A stretch of 39,328 nt of DNA from Spirochaetaceae bacterium (GTDB taxonomy: Bacteria > Spirochaetota > Spirochaetia > DSM-27196 > PWMO01), in contig REDM01000106.1 of the NCBI GenBank assembly GCA_007693485.1, positions 1 to 39,328 on the forward strand, in the 5' to 3' direction. Below, in pieces: positions 15,856 through 24,331 of this stretch; position 1 is the stretch's first letter, and each line of letters begins with the position of its first letter. The notes beneath the pieces were generated by a model that was not told the origin of the DNA, searched no databases, and saw nothing but the letters and a program-made list of their open reading frames with translations. Position numbers and translations under genes: made by a program.

Positions 15856-16604
15856 TCGGGAGCCTCCCTGGGTCGGTCAGGATCCACGGATTGCTTTGCA
15901 CCCACGTAGGGAATTTTGTGGAACATCTTCTCGAGGCGATCGGCCTCCCGGGGGCCGAGGGCCGCCCGAGAAAACACCTCGCGAAAGAGCCGTTCGGTGT
16001 CGCGGCCGCTGAAGACCCGGAAGAATCCGAGGGTGGTGAAGCAGCTCATCACCGTCTGCATCAACCGTTCGATCCGCTCGCCGGTGACGACGACTCGTTC
16101 AGATGGGTGCACGCCGGCACGGAAGAGTGCGTAACAGACAATCTGCACGGCGTGCGAAAGGTTCAGCGAAGGAAACGCCTCGGACGTCGGGATGGAGAGG
16201 ACAACGGGACAGAGCCGAAGTTGCTCTGTAGTGAGACCGTGCTCTTCGTTACCAAACACAATCGCAACCTCTCCGTGGGCGAAACCTGACGCGTATTCGG
16301 CGAAGCTCTCGGGGCTGAACCGCGGTTGACTGCGGTGGCTGCCAATCCGCCGGGTGGTTCCCGCAACCAGGGTTGCGGAGGCGATTGCATCTTCGAGGCG
16401 GTCGAATCGGCGTGCATTGTCGAACACGTCGCTTGCGTGAATCGCCATTATGCGTACCTCGTGTTCGTCGATCGGAGCCGCCGGCGCAACGATATCCAGC
16501 CGGGTGATGTCCATTGTCTTCATCGCGCGGCAGACCGCCCCGATGTTGGCGCTGGTCTTGGGGTTACAGAGCACAATTCGTATGCGTTGAGTGATGGATT
16601 CCAC
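15852..16604 (-). CDS. TrmH/SpoU-family 2'-O-ribose RNA methyltransferase, TrmJ-like
   Basis: A 250-residue SPOUT methyltransferase. Motif 1 is IVLCNPKTSANIGAVCRAMK (about 10-29), motif 2 is IVFGNEEHGL (115-124) and motif 3 is SLNLSHAVQIV (146-156). Together these form the knotted SAM site. The N-terminal position of the SPOUT domain and the roughly 90-residue helical C-terminal extension match TrmJ, which methylates position 32 of tRNA; that assignment is by architecture only. GTG 16604 is the only start that keeps motif 1 and drops upstream non-homologous residues. It has no Shine-Dalgarno site and lies seven bases after a TATACT, so it is probably leaderless. It heads the TrmJ-RluA-ankyrin gene group. 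Confidence 0.9.
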   Translation of the reverse strand: MESITQRIRIVLCNPKTSANIGAVCRAMKTMDITRLDIVAPAAPIDEHEVRIMAIHASDVFDNARRFDRLEDAIASATLVAGTTRRIGSHRSQPRFSPESFAEYASGFAHGEVAIVFGNEEHGLTTEQLRLCPVVLSIPTSEAFPSLNLSHAVQIVCYALFRAGVHPSERVVVTGERIERLMQTVMSCFTTLGFFRVFSGRDTERLFREVFSRAALGPREADRLEKMFHKIPYVGAKQSVDPDRPREAPE

Positions 16605-16611
16605 GCCGCCA

Positions 16612-16617
16612 AGTATA
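16612..16617 (-). promoter_or_regulatory. -10 element of the TrmJ-like gene
   Basis: TATACT on the minus strand, seven bases before GTG 16604. A convincing -35 is not visible. With GTATACT at 16638-16644 it forms a divergent pair of -10 elements. Confidence 0.45.
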
Positions 16618-16635
16618 CACGGTGACCGCATGAGG

Positions 16636-16644
16636 TGGTATACT
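16636..16644 (+). promoter_or_regulatory. Extended -10 promoter of the 91-residue gene
   Basis: TGGTATACT is an extended -10. The predicted transcript starts near 16651, and AAGGAG (16656-16661) then precedes ATG 16668 by six bases. Confidence 0.5.
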
Positions 16645-16667
16645 ACAGGGGTAACAAGGAGTCGACC

Positions 16668-16943
16668 ATGCAGGAGACCGGAGTATTCTACGTACGGGTG
16701 AAGAAAGATCTGCGCAAAGCGTTTGAAGATTTTTTCCCCCACATGTCGTCGCACTACATCAATATGAGCAAGCTGTTTGACAAGAATAAGCGCTATCCGG
16801 TGCTGGCTGTAGAGAAGGTGACCGTATTCACCAAAGAGGGGGCAGAGGCGGAGTCGGCTCGTTTCCTCCTGCCGTCGGAAAACGGTAACTTCATCTGGAT
16901 TCAGTGTGAGCTGTTCACCTTCGATGGATTCAACGCAGCCTGA
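16668..16943 (+). CDS. Small protein of unknown function
   Basis: A 91-residue, probably cytoplasmic protein that I do not recognise. It has a basic N-terminal half with the stretch VRVKKDLRKAFEDFFP, a predicted beta-rich second half, a single cysteine near the C-terminus and no signal peptide or membrane segment. It is very likely a real gene: it has its own extended -10 promoter, a consensus AAGGAG Shine-Dalgarno site and stands directly upstream of the lipid-kinase gene, 15 bases away. A longer frame from GTG 16635 would start inside the promoter and is rejected. Confidence 0.8.
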   Translation: MQETGVFYVRVKKDLRKAFEDFFPHMSSHYINMSKLFDKNKRYPVLAVEKVTVFTKEGAEAESARFLLPSENGNFIWIQCELFTFDGFNAA

Positions 16944-16958
16944 CCCCGCAGTAGATCG

Positions 16959-18083
16959 TTGAACGCCGCGACACCGGCAGATCCGTTTGCCTCAACCACA
17001 CTCCTGATCAATCCAAGTCGGTATCCGCAGTACGTGAAGACGCTACGCCGGCTGGTCAAGCGCGTCTCCATTCCCACCGTGATCGAGAGTCGCAGTGCAG
17101 ACCATTTCGAAGAGGAGGTACGCCGTTTCTGCGGAGGCCAGGACCGGCATCTTCTGGTGTGGGGTGGGGATGGAACCGCCCACATGGCGATCAACGCGAT
17201 GATGCGCGCCCGCCGCGACGGTGAATTACTTCCCGGGAAGTCGCTTGGGTTTCTTCGCGGCGGGACCGGGAACGGTATCCAGGACTCCTACGAGGTTCCG
17301 CGGGGCATCGGGAAACAGATTGCCACCTACCGGGAAAGCTTGTTGCACGGGTACACGATCGACGTCGATCTCATACTGGTACAGACAGGGGAACAGTCCT
17401 GGTACTCTCAGCTCGCGGGGTTTGGGTTTGACGTCGACGTGTTGCGTGCACGGGAGAAACAGAAAAAGCGGCTGCCGGACGGCACCGAAGTCGCCGCTTC
17501 CGGTGGATTCCGGTATGTGGTGTCGGGTGTTGGGCAGTTTTTCGACCCGCGCATCCCGCTTCGTCATCGATACGAGGTCGAGTTGCGGCACGGGAAATAC
17601 GCCTATCGGGGAACCCGCGTCAACGCCGAGTTTGCGTTCCGGGAGATTCAGCGAACGGTCGAGCCGGCGATGATGGAGGTCGGGACGCGACCGTACTACG
17701 GGAAGATGTTCAAGATCTGTCCCGACGTCGTGTGTAACGATGGCAACATGGATCTCTATGTGTTCAATTTTTCTCGGAAATTCTGGATTGCACGGAACAT
17801 CGTAGCGCTCTGGGCGGGACGACACAACCGGATCAACCGGCGCCTTTTTGGAAAGAGTCGCGGCGTGATCGAACGGTACGAGCTGACCTCGATGCGGGTC
17901 GCCTCTCCGGATCCGTTTGGGTTTCACGTCGATGGGGAACTTCGGACGGCTGAGCGTGACGCCTTCGGAGCCTATTCGGTCACCATCGATGTCGCACCGC
18001 GTGCCATTTCGTTCATCGTTCCCGACCACTTCTATCGCATGTTTCACCCCTTTGAAGATCAAGAAGGAGTCACCGATGTTTGA
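16959..18083 (+). CDS. Diacylglycerol/lipid kinase family protein
   Basis: A 374-residue protein of the DAGK/sphingosine-kinase fold, which transfers the ATP phosphate to a lipid alcohol at the inner face of the membrane. LLINPSR (about 15-21) opens the nucleotide domain, GGDGT (69-73) is the invariant ATP-binding motif and GGTGNG (101-106) is the equivalent of the usual GTANDFA segment. A C-terminal beta-sandwich contains GFHVDGE. The exact lipid cannot be read. The TTG start at 16959 has no clear Shine-Dalgarno site and follows the 91-residue gene closely, so coupling is likely. Its last eight bases overlap the start of the FAH-family gene. Confidence 0.9.
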   Translation: MNAATPADPFASTTLLINPSRYPQYVKTLRRLVKRVSIPTVIESRSADHFEEEVRRFCGGQDRHLLVWGGDGTAHMAINAMMRARRDGELLPGKSLGFLRGGTGNGIQDSYEVPRGIGKQIATYRESLLHGYTIDVDLILVQTGEQSWYSQLAGFGFDVDVLRAREKQKKRLPDGTEVAASGGFRYVVSGVGQFFDPRIPLRHRYEVELRHGKYAYRGTRVNAEFAFREIQRTVEPAMMEVGTRPYYGKMFKICPDVVCNDGNMDLYVFNFSRKFWIARNIVALWAGRHNRINRRLFGKSRGVIERYELTSMRVASPDPFGFHVDGELRTAERDAFGAYSVTIDVAPRAISFIVPDHFYRMFHPFEDQEGVTDV

Positions 18084-18789
18084 GCTTCCGGTTCTGGGTT
18101 TTGACGAAACGGTAAAGATTGCACCGAGCAAGATCATCGCACTCGGCCTCAACTATGCCGACCACATCGCTGAAAGCCAGTCGGTCAAGGTTCGCGGTAT
18201 GGACGAAAGCATTCCGTCGGAGCCGGTGCTATTTCCCAAGACCCCGAACGTGCTCATCCCGGCGGACGCGCCCATTGTTCTGCCCGCGATCGTCGCAGAG
18301 TACGGGTTCGAGAACCCACGTACCGACTACGAGGGTGAACTCGCCCTCATCATCGGAAGCCGGGCGCGCGCAATCCGTGAAGAAGACGCATACGACTACG
18401 TCTTCGGCTACACCTGCATGAACGACGTGAGCCAGCGAAACATTCAGAACGGCGATCGGTCCGGCTGGTTTCGGGGTAAGTCGTTTGACACCTTCGGCCC
18501 AATTGGGCCCGTGGTGGTTCCCGCTGCGCGATTGTCCAATCCACACGGGTTGCGCATTCAGACCCGGCTCAACGGGGTAACCGTACAGGACGCGTCCACG
18601 TCACAAATGATCTTTTCCATCCCGAGGATGCTCGCCTTCATCTCGCGAAATTTCACCCTCGAGCCTGGCGACATCGTCCTGACCGGCACTCCCAGCGGCG
18701 TGGGACCGCTGCAGCCTGGCGACGTGGTTGAGGTTGAAATCGAAGGAATCGGCGTGTTGCGTAATCCAGTGATCGCCGAACTCGGCTGA
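18076..18789 (+). CDS. Fumarylacetoacetate hydrolase (FAH) family protein
   Basis: A 237-residue enzyme of the FAH superfamily, which acts on beta-diketo acids as hydrolases, decarboxylases or isomerases; many short bacterial members are acylpyruvases or oxaloacetate decarboxylases. The metal ligands are E86 and E88 in DYEGELA and D117 in MNDVSQRN. GLNYADH near the start, KSFDTFGPIGP (about 135-145) and LTGTPSGVGPLQPGDVVE near the C-terminus are standard family blocks. AAGAAGGAG lies about seven bases before ATG 18076, inside the end of the lipid-kinase gene. The substrate cannot be assigned from sequence. Confidence 0.93.
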   Translation: MFELPVLGFDETVKIAPSKIIALGLNYADHIAESQSVKVRGMDESIPSEPVLFPKTPNVLIPADAPIVLPAIVAEYGFENPRTDYEGELALIIGSRARAIREEDAYDYVFGYTCMNDVSQRNIQNGDRSGWFRGKSFDTFGPIGPVVVPAARLSNPHGLRIQTRLNGVTVQDASTSQMIFSIPRMLAFISRNFTLEPGDIVLTGTPSGVGPLQPGDVVEVEIEGIGVLRNPVIAELG

Positions 18790-18792
18790 GGC

Positions 18793-20979
18793 TCAGTCCG
18801 GCGCGGCGGCAATCTGCGCCAGAAGTTCTCTCACCGCCTGTGGTGACTCCACAAAATAGCGGGCGTGGGAGAGGTCGATGCCGACCTTGATTGAGTAGTC
18901 GGTGGCACGAAGCATGGTGAACATGTCTTCGTCGGTCCAGTCGTCTCCAATCGCCATGACAAAGTCCCACTCTCCGGTCTCGTACCACGCCTTGGCAGCG
19001 CGCCCCTTGCTGACCGTTGAGTTCTTGATCTCCAGGACGTTGGTCCGCTCGAGAAGTGAGAGATCGTGGTTTGCGGTGATGCTGGTGATTGCGTCCTTGA
19101 GCTCGCTCAAGCGGATCGCGGCGAGTTCCGGCTGTGCCTTGCGATAGTTCCACACCAGGGAGTACTCGGATTCGTCCACCCGGGTGCCGGGCGTCCGGTC
19201 GCAGTAGAGCTGCAGAATCGGGAGCACGATCTCTTTCCAGTCGCTGGTGACTGCTTCGGTCAGGTGCCACTGATCACTCTTCCCCTTGTACCAGACGCCG
19301 TGACCGGCGATGATGCCAACGGGCAGGTCGACGAACACTTCCTGCAGGTGTTCGCGGGGACGGCCACTGATCACCACCACCTCGTTTTGAGGATCTGCCG
19401 CGAGCAGGCCCACGGTGCGAATTCCCGCGTCGTCGGGAGAGGTCTTTTTCGAGCCGGTATGCACCAGGGTCCCGTCGTAATCAACAAAGATCAACCGACG
19501 CTGGGCCGCGCGATAGTCACCGATCAGGGTGGAACGCACCGCTTCGGTGAGCGTTCGCGCCCGGAACGACTCCTGGAGTCGGCTGACGGCTTCCAGTTTG
19601 TCCATGAAATCGCCCGCCCAGTAGTGAATATCGTAGCGCTTGAGTCGCTCGTGCATCGACCGGTTGTTTTCGTCCTGTTCCTCTTCGGACATCTCCAGCG
19701 CCTGAAGGATCGCAGCGGCGATCTGGGGTTCGTTGTTGGGGTTGATGAGGATGGCCTCTCCCAGCTCCCGCGCCGCACCCGCGGTTTCACTGAGCACAAT
19801 CGCCCCGCGGTAGTCCCTTCGTGCGGCGATGTACTCCTTGGCGATGAGATTCATGCCGTCGCGAAGCGGCGTCACCAGCAGGACGTCCGACTGAGTGTAG
19901 GTGGCGGTCAGCTGGTCGAAGGGAAAGGGGCGGTAGAAGTAGGAGATCGGGGTCCAACCGATCGTGCCAAAGCTTCCGTTGGTGATACTTACGAGTTCTT
20001 CGATATCCCGCTTCAGCTGCTTGTAGTGGGGTACCTCGGTGCGCGATGGGGCCACGATAAGGATTAACGTCACCTTCTGGTGGTACTCGGGGTGTTCTTC
20101 CAGAAACCGTCGGTATGCGCGAATCCGCATCGGAATCCCCTTGCTGTAGTCCAGTCGGTCAACCGAGAGAATGATGCGCTGACCGGACAGCTGGCTGCGG
20201 ATCGATTCGGCTTCCTGCTGCACCGACGGCCGTTCGGCCGCGGTGGAGTATTTCTCGTAGTCAATTCCCATGGGGAAGGCGTCTACCTTGATGACGCGGT
20301 TATCGTGCTTGATGTTGGCCATCTGATGCTCAACACCAACAATTCGGCGCACCGAGCTCAGGAAATGACGCGCGTAGTCGTAGGTATGAAACCCCACCAG
20401 GTCGGATCCCAGGATGCCCGCGAGGATCTCTTCACGCCAGGGCAGAAGGCGAAAAATCTCGTACGACGGAAACGGTATGTGCAGGAAAAACCCGATTCGG
20501 GAGTGGGGCAGTTCGCGCTTCAGCATCTGCGGAAGGAGCATGAGTTGATAGTCGTGCACCCAGATGGTATCGTCGTCGTCGGCAACCTCGAGCACCGCGC
20601 GGGCAAATTTCTCGTTTACCTGCCGGTATCGATCCCAGAGCCGCGTCTCGTAATCGGCGTACGTGGGGAAGTAGTGGAACAGTGGCCAGATTATGTTGTT
20701 GCAGAATCCGTAATAGAAGTCTTCGATTTCGTCAGAGGAGAGGGGGACGGCGACGCTCTTGTGTTCGTCGCGTAATCGCTGTGCAATCACGGTTTCGGTC
20801 TCGGTGCTCACACTGTCCGATGGTATGCCGCTCCAACCAACCCAGAGGCTGTCTTCCTGCTCGTGGAGCGAAAGCAACCCGGTCGCGAGGCCTCCCATGC
20901 TCGGGGCAAACTCGGGGCCTCCGGCGGACATCGCGACAGACGTCGACAAACGGTTCGAAACAAGTACAATTTTTCCCAT
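18793..20979 (-). CDS. Bifunctional trehalose-6-phosphate synthase/phosphatase (OtsA-OtsB fusion)
   Basis: A 728-residue cytoplasmic enzyme that would join UDP- or other NDP-glucose to glucose-6-phosphate and then dephosphorylate the product to trehalose, a compatible solute. The GT20 domain covers about 1-455, with VLVSNR and MGGLATGL at the N-terminus, VHDYQ (about 141-145), VDRLDYSKGI (274-283) and RDGMNL (373-378). The HAD phosphatase covers about 490-728 and starts with FVDYDGT, where D500 is the nucleophile and D502 the acid; GDDWTDEDMF near the C-terminus is the metal-binding motif. ATG 20979 begins the canonical GKIVLVSNR; upstream in-frame residues run through the promoter. There is no Shine-Dalgarno site and only nine bases lie between the -10 and the ATG. 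Confidence 0.96.
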   Translation of the reverse strand: MGKIVLVSNRLSTSVAMSAGGPEFAPSMGGLATGLLSLHEQEDSLWVGWSGIPSDSVSTETETVIAQRLRDEHKSVAVPLSSDEIEDFYYGFCNNIIWPLFHYFPTYADYETRLWDRYRQVNEKFARAVLEVADDDDTIWVHDYQLMLLPQMLKRELPHSRIGFFLHIPFPSYEIFRLLPWREEILAGILGSDLVGFHTYDYARHFLSSVRRIVGVEHQMANIKHDNRVIKVDAFPMGIDYEKYSTAAERPSVQQEAESIRSQLSGQRIILSVDRLDYSKGIPMRIRAYRRFLEEHPEYHQKVTLILIVAPSRTEVPHYKQLKRDIEELVSITNGSFGTIGWTPISYFYRPFPFDQLTATYTQSDVLLVTPLRDGMNLIAKEYIAARRDYRGAIVLSETAGAARELGEAILINPNNEPQIAAAILQALEMSEEEQDENNRSMHERLKRYDIHYWAGDFMDKLEAVSRLQESFRARTLTEAVRSTLIGDYRAAQRRLIFVDYDGTLVHTGSKKTSPDDAGIRTVGLLAADPQNEVVVISGRPREHLQEVFVDLPVGIIAGHGVWYKGKSDQWHLTEAVTSDWKEIVLPILQLYCDRTPGTRVDESEYSLVWNYRKAQPELAAIRLSELKDAITSITANHDLSLLERTNVLEIKNSTVSKGRAAKAWYETGEWDFVMAIGDDWTDEDMFTMLRATDYSIKVGIDLSHARYFVESPQAVRELLAQIAAAPD

Positions 20980-20988
20980 ATTGGGGTA

Positions 20989-21018
20989 AGCATACGCGGT
21001 TCTTCCCGGGGGGGCAAC
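20989..21018 (-). promoter_or_regulatory. Promoter of the trehalose gene, very short leader
   Basis: On the minus strand, TTGCCC (21018-21013), 18-base spacer, TATGCT (20994-20989). Nine bases separate it from the ATG. Confidence 0.55.
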
Positions 21019-21038
21019 CCCTCTGTGCGGGGTGAGGT

Positions 21039-21067
21039 TGCGAAACGGGGCGCGATTGGGTATAGGT
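21039..21067 (+). promoter_or_regulatory. Promoter of the thymidine-kinase-like gene
   Basis: TTGCGA (21039-21044), 17-base spacer, TATAGG (21062-21067). It is divergent from the trehalose promoter. The leader of about 20 bases carries GGGGAG before ATG 21094. Confidence 0.45.
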
Positions 21068-21093
21068 AGGAGGGAGCGCACCCAGGGGAGTCC

Positions 21094-22227
21094 ATGTCTG
21101 ATCGTACCTCATCCACTGAAACTGCCCATTTTCTGAAGAGCCTCGGGTTTCCCGAGTTGAAAATTCACCACTCTTTCAACCACTTTGACTTTATCCGCCC
21201 GGCGAGACGAATTCTTGTGATCGGGCCGATGGGGTCGGGCAAGACCGAGTACTCGTCGCGGGTATGGCGCGACTCGCGGGTTGCCTTGGGAAAGTCTGAC
21301 CGTGTCGCGCGGTACACCGCAACCGACGGTGCGGACCGGCGCGAAGTGTTCTTCATCCGATCTGCCCTCGACCGAATTCGTTTTCCCGATTATCCCGATG
21401 ACGCACTCGCGTTCCGGGGCGGATACGAACGCCTCGGCGAATCGATCGCGCACATCAGCGACTCGTTTGGGTTGGAAGAGGTAATCGCGCGACATCCTCG
21501 AGTTGGAACCTGGATCATCGACGAGGCGTCTTTCTACGACGAACGAATCGCCTATGTGGTCCAGCGGGAGTCCGCGCGCCGCGGGCTGGTTTTTATCTTT
21601 CCGACGCTGATTCTCAATTTTCGTCGCGCCATCTTCAACGCAACCGCCCGCATGTTGCTGGATCTGGCAACCGACGTCTTTCCACTGACCGCCTACTGCG
21701 AGCACGCGGAATGCCTGAAAGATTCCTTTTATACGTATCGGTACTATCTGATCGACGGAGAGGAGTGTCCTGCTCTTTACTTCGATCCACTGATTATCGT
21801 CGGTGGAGATGCGCGACGCGAAGACTCCCGGGAGCCCAACTACTGCACCCGTTGTGACGATCACCACTACCTGCCCGGTAAGGAGTATACCTACCTGACG
21901 CTGAAGCCGTTGGGGGTTGAAGCGTCGCGCGGGGTGGTGGATCCCCTTCGTCGCGAACTCGAGGCGATTCAGTCGGGATCCCCACGGTCACGCCTCGCGG
22001 CGAGCTTCGCAGAGCTGTATGGCGACGACAGCGATGGTGCACGCATCAACACGAATGCTCTGTGCGTTTCCTGCATTGCCGAGCGAGCACTCCTGTTCCT
22101 GTACATGGAGGAGAATCTCATCAGCGAGCAGCAGATGCGCGAGCTGACGCGGGAACTGCAGCTCGACCGCGAATACCTCATTCGTCGACTCAATGACGCA
22201 CGTCGCGCGTGTCGCCTCGACGATTGA
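21094..22227 (+). CDS. Thymidine-kinase-like (TK1 fold) protein with C-terminal extension
   Basis: A 377-residue P-loop protein. GPMGSGKT (44-51) is Walker A. IIDEASF (141-147) resembles the DEAQF motif of type II thymidine kinases, where the glutamate (E144) is the catalytic base. Then come LTAYC with C202 and C207, VGGDA at about 236-240, and a second pair C251-x2-C254. This order matches the TK1 zinc and lasso region, but the insert between the cysteine pairs is longer than usual and the chain is nearly twice the normal length of about 200. The extra C-terminal 110 residues hold another CxxC (C324, C327) and a helical end. It likely phosphorylates a deoxynucleoside. The following nucleoside-binding lipoprotein gene fits that reading. 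Confidence 0.75.
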   Translation: MSDRTSSTETAHFLKSLGFPELKIHHSFNHFDFIRPARRILVIGPMGSGKTEYSSRVWRDSRVALGKSDRVARYTATDGADRREVFFIRSALDRIRFPDYPDDALAFRGGYERLGESIAHISDSFGLEEVIARHPRVGTWIIDEASFYDERIAYVVQRESARRGLVFIFPTLILNFRRAIFNATARMLLDLATDVFPLTAYCEHAECLKDSFYTYRYYLIDGEECPALYFDPLIIVGGDARREDSREPNYCTRCDDHHYLPGKEYTYLTLKPLGVEASRGVVDPLRRELEAIQSGSPRSRLAASFAELYGDDSDGARINTNALCVSCIAERALLFLYMEENLISEQQMRELTRELQLDREYLIRRLNDARRACRLDD

Positions 22228-22321
22228 TTGACAGCCCATGGGGAAGCGGATACCGTGGCAGCCACACAGAGGGCGCAGGCAGGAAAGGCGGTTGCAGACG
22301 CCGCCACGATGGAGGGGCAGA

Positions 22322-23476
22322 ATGAAAAGATGGGTAGTGCCGGCAATTGTGGCCGTTACGGCTGCGATGCTCTTTACCGGGTGCGGTGAAGGGCGGGCCA
22401 CCGCCGACGCGACCAGTGCGGAGTATCGAATCGGCATCGTGTTCGACCTCGGTGGGCGCGGAGATATGGCGCAGAACGATTTGGCCTACGAAGGTTTGGT
22501 TCTGGTGGCGCAGGAGTTCGGTGGATTCATTGCCAACGATCCTGAAGCAGTCAACTTTGGCGATCTCGTTGAGCTTCGGTACGTGGAACCGCAGGCTGGA
22601 GGCCAAGATCGGGAGCAGCTGCTGCGCTCATTTGGGGAAGACGGCTTCGACTTGGTATTCGGGGTTGGATTTGCGTTTACTGACGCTGTGGACCGGATTG
22701 CACAGGACTTTCCCGACACTCACTTTGCGCTGATTGACGCCGTGGTTCCGGACCTTGGGGCAGACCGCAACGTCACCGGTGTTTCCTTTGCGGAACACGA
22801 GGGCTCGTTTCTGGTGGGTGCACTCGCGGGTATTCTGACCCGTAATACCGATGCACGCGTTGGGTTCATTGGTGGGATGGATATCCCGCTGATTCACACG
22901 TTTCACGGCGGATTTGCCGCCGGGGCAATGTACACCAACGCGGCCTTACGAGCCGGCGGTATGGTATTGGCGCAGTATATCGGCCAGGATCCCACCGCGT
23001 TCCACGATCCTCAGTCTGCAGAGCGGATTGCGCTGGAAATGTACGATCAGGGCGCGCATAGTGTTTTCCATGCAGCCGGAAGTTCTGGTTCGGGTCTCTT
23101 TCAAGCCGCGTACGACCGTGGGCGCTGGGCAATTGGCACCGACTTCGATCAGGCGCTCGGCTATGCGGTCGCGGATACGGCTCTCGAGCGGGCAATTGGC
23201 GAGAGAATCATCACATCAATGCTCAAGCGCGTTGATCGAGCGGTATTCCTGCTGTCAAGCGATTTGATCAACGGTGAGGGGCGACTCGAAGGTGGTTCCA
23301 TCAGCTTGGGACTCGAAGACGGCGGGGTGGGTGTTGCGGTCAATGAGTTCAACCGTGAAAACATCGAGCCACATATCGAGGAACTGGAAACGCTGAGGAC
23401 CCGCATCATCGCCGGCGAGATCATTGTCCCAGACAGCCCCACGGGAATTGCCGAATGGGCGGAAGTAACCTTTTGA
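22322..23476 (+). CDS. BMP/PnrA/TmpC-family nucleoside-binding lipoprotein
   Basis: A 384-residue periplasm-facing lipoprotein. The signal peptide ends in the lipobox LFTGC with lipidated C21. The mature part is a type I solute-binding fold. FDLGGRGD (41-48) followed by an asparagine, then FGVGFAFTDAV, GALAGILT, VGFIGGMDIP and GTDFDQ, mark the basic membrane protein family. Treponema PnrA/TmpC in this family binds purine nucleosides for an ABC transporter. No permease or ATPase gene is in the window, so the transporter partner lies elsewhere. ATG 22322 is chosen over upstream frames because GGAGGGG precedes it and the signal peptide starts there. It follows the thymidine-kinase-like gene in the same orientation. 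Confidence 0.92.
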   Translation: MKRWVVPAIVAVTAAMLFTGCGEGRATADATSAEYRIGIVFDLGGRGDMAQNDLAYEGLVLVAQEFGGFIANDPEAVNFGDLVELRYVEPQAGGQDREQLLRSFGEDGFDLVFGVGFAFTDAVDRIAQDFPDTHFALIDAVVPDLGADRNVTGVSFAEHEGSFLVGALAGILTRNTDARVGFIGGMDIPLIHTFHGGFAAGAMYTNAALRAGGMVLAQYIGQDPTAFHDPQSAERIALEMYDQGAHSVFHAAGSSGSGLFQAAYDRGRWAIGTDFDQALGYAVADTALERAIGERIITSMLKRVDRAVFLLSSDLINGEGRLEGGSISLGLEDGGVGVAVNEFNRENIEPHIEELETLRTRIIAGEIIVPDSPTGIAEWAEVTF

Positions 23477-23548
23477 CCGGGTTCTCGACGGGTATATCTG
23501 ATCTGAGTTCGACGGGTTGCCGTCCTTCGAAGGAGCATCGTACGCATC

Positions 23549-24256
23549 GTGAGTAACGAACTATTCTGGCTGGCGCTGCTGCTGGCCAACTTTCTGCTGA
23601 TTCTCGTCGTCTACCGCTGGTTTGGCGCGACAGGGCTCTACGCGTGGACGGTGTTGGCTGTCATCGTTGCCAACATCCAGGTGGTAAAAACAATCGAGCT
23701 CTTTGGGCTGACAGCCACACTGGGCAATATCGCCTACGCGGGCTCGTTCCTGGTGACCGACATCCTGTCGGAAAACTACGGAAGCCGCGCCGCCCGACGT
23801 GCGGTCTCTTTTGGGTTTCTCGCCATCATCGGGTTTACCGTGCTGATGAACCTGGCGCTGATGTTTACCCCGTCGGCCCAGGACTTCGCGCACGAGAGCA
23901 TGGTGACAATCTTTGGCTTTCTGCCGCGGATCGCGGCGGCCAGCCTGATTGCATACGCGGTGTCTCAGATGCACGACGTATGGGCGTACGCGTTCTGGCG
24001 GAAGATCTTTCCCGGTGACCGAACCATCTGGGTTCGGAACAACCTCAGTACGCTGGTGAGTCAGCTCGTAGATTCGCTGGTGTTCACGCTTGCCGCCTTC
24101 GCGGGGGTGTTTCCCGTGGCGATTCTGCTTGAAATCCTGCTCACGACCTACGTGCTCAAAGTGATCGTCGCGGTCGCGGACACACCCTTGGTGTATCTCG
24201 CTGCGAGATGGTACCGGCGCGGGGTGGTTCGCGAAGTGGACGTCGAAGCACCGTGA
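23549..24256 (+). CDS. yhhQ: Queuosine-precursor transporter, YhhQ/VUT family
   Basis: A 235-residue inner-membrane protein with about six hydrophobic segments. TDILSENYG (about residues 71-79) followed by an AARRAV stretch, and the later segment VSQLVDSLVFT, are typical of the YhhQ (DUF165) family that imports preQ0/preQ1 for the tRNA base queuosine. No queuosine biosynthesis gene or preQ1 riboswitch was seen nearby. The GTG start has GAAGGAG about 14 bases upstream, an unusually long spacing, so the exact start is uncertain. The 75 bases after it, before the convergent membrane-protein gene, contain no clear terminator. Confidence 0.92.
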   Translation: MSNELFWLALLLANFLLILVVYRWFGATGLYAWTVLAVIVANIQVVKTIELFGLTATLGNIAYAGSFLVTDILSENYGSRAARRAVSFGFLAIIGFTVLMNLALMFTPSAQDFAHESMVTIFGFLPRIAAASLIAYAVSQMHDVWAYAFWRKIFPGDRTIWVRNNLSTLVSQLVDSLVFTLAAFAGVFPVAILLEILLTTYVLKVIVAVADTPLVYLAARWYRRGVVREVDVEAP

Positions 24257-24331
24257 TTGCTTCGTCAATCACCGGTTGATGACATTCCGCAGTTCTTCCC
24301 TGCGAAGCAGTTGTTCTCGGCGAAGACGACG

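Noticed and set aside
22228-22321. Possible purine riboswitch before the nucleoside lipoprotein gene
   Set aside because: Only a short GGCGG/CCGCC stem is visible; none of the conserved purine-riboswitch loop sequences are seen.
23477-23548. Possible preQ1 riboswitch before the queuosine-precursor transporter
   Set aside because: The region lacks the A-rich tail and the conserved pseudoknot pattern.
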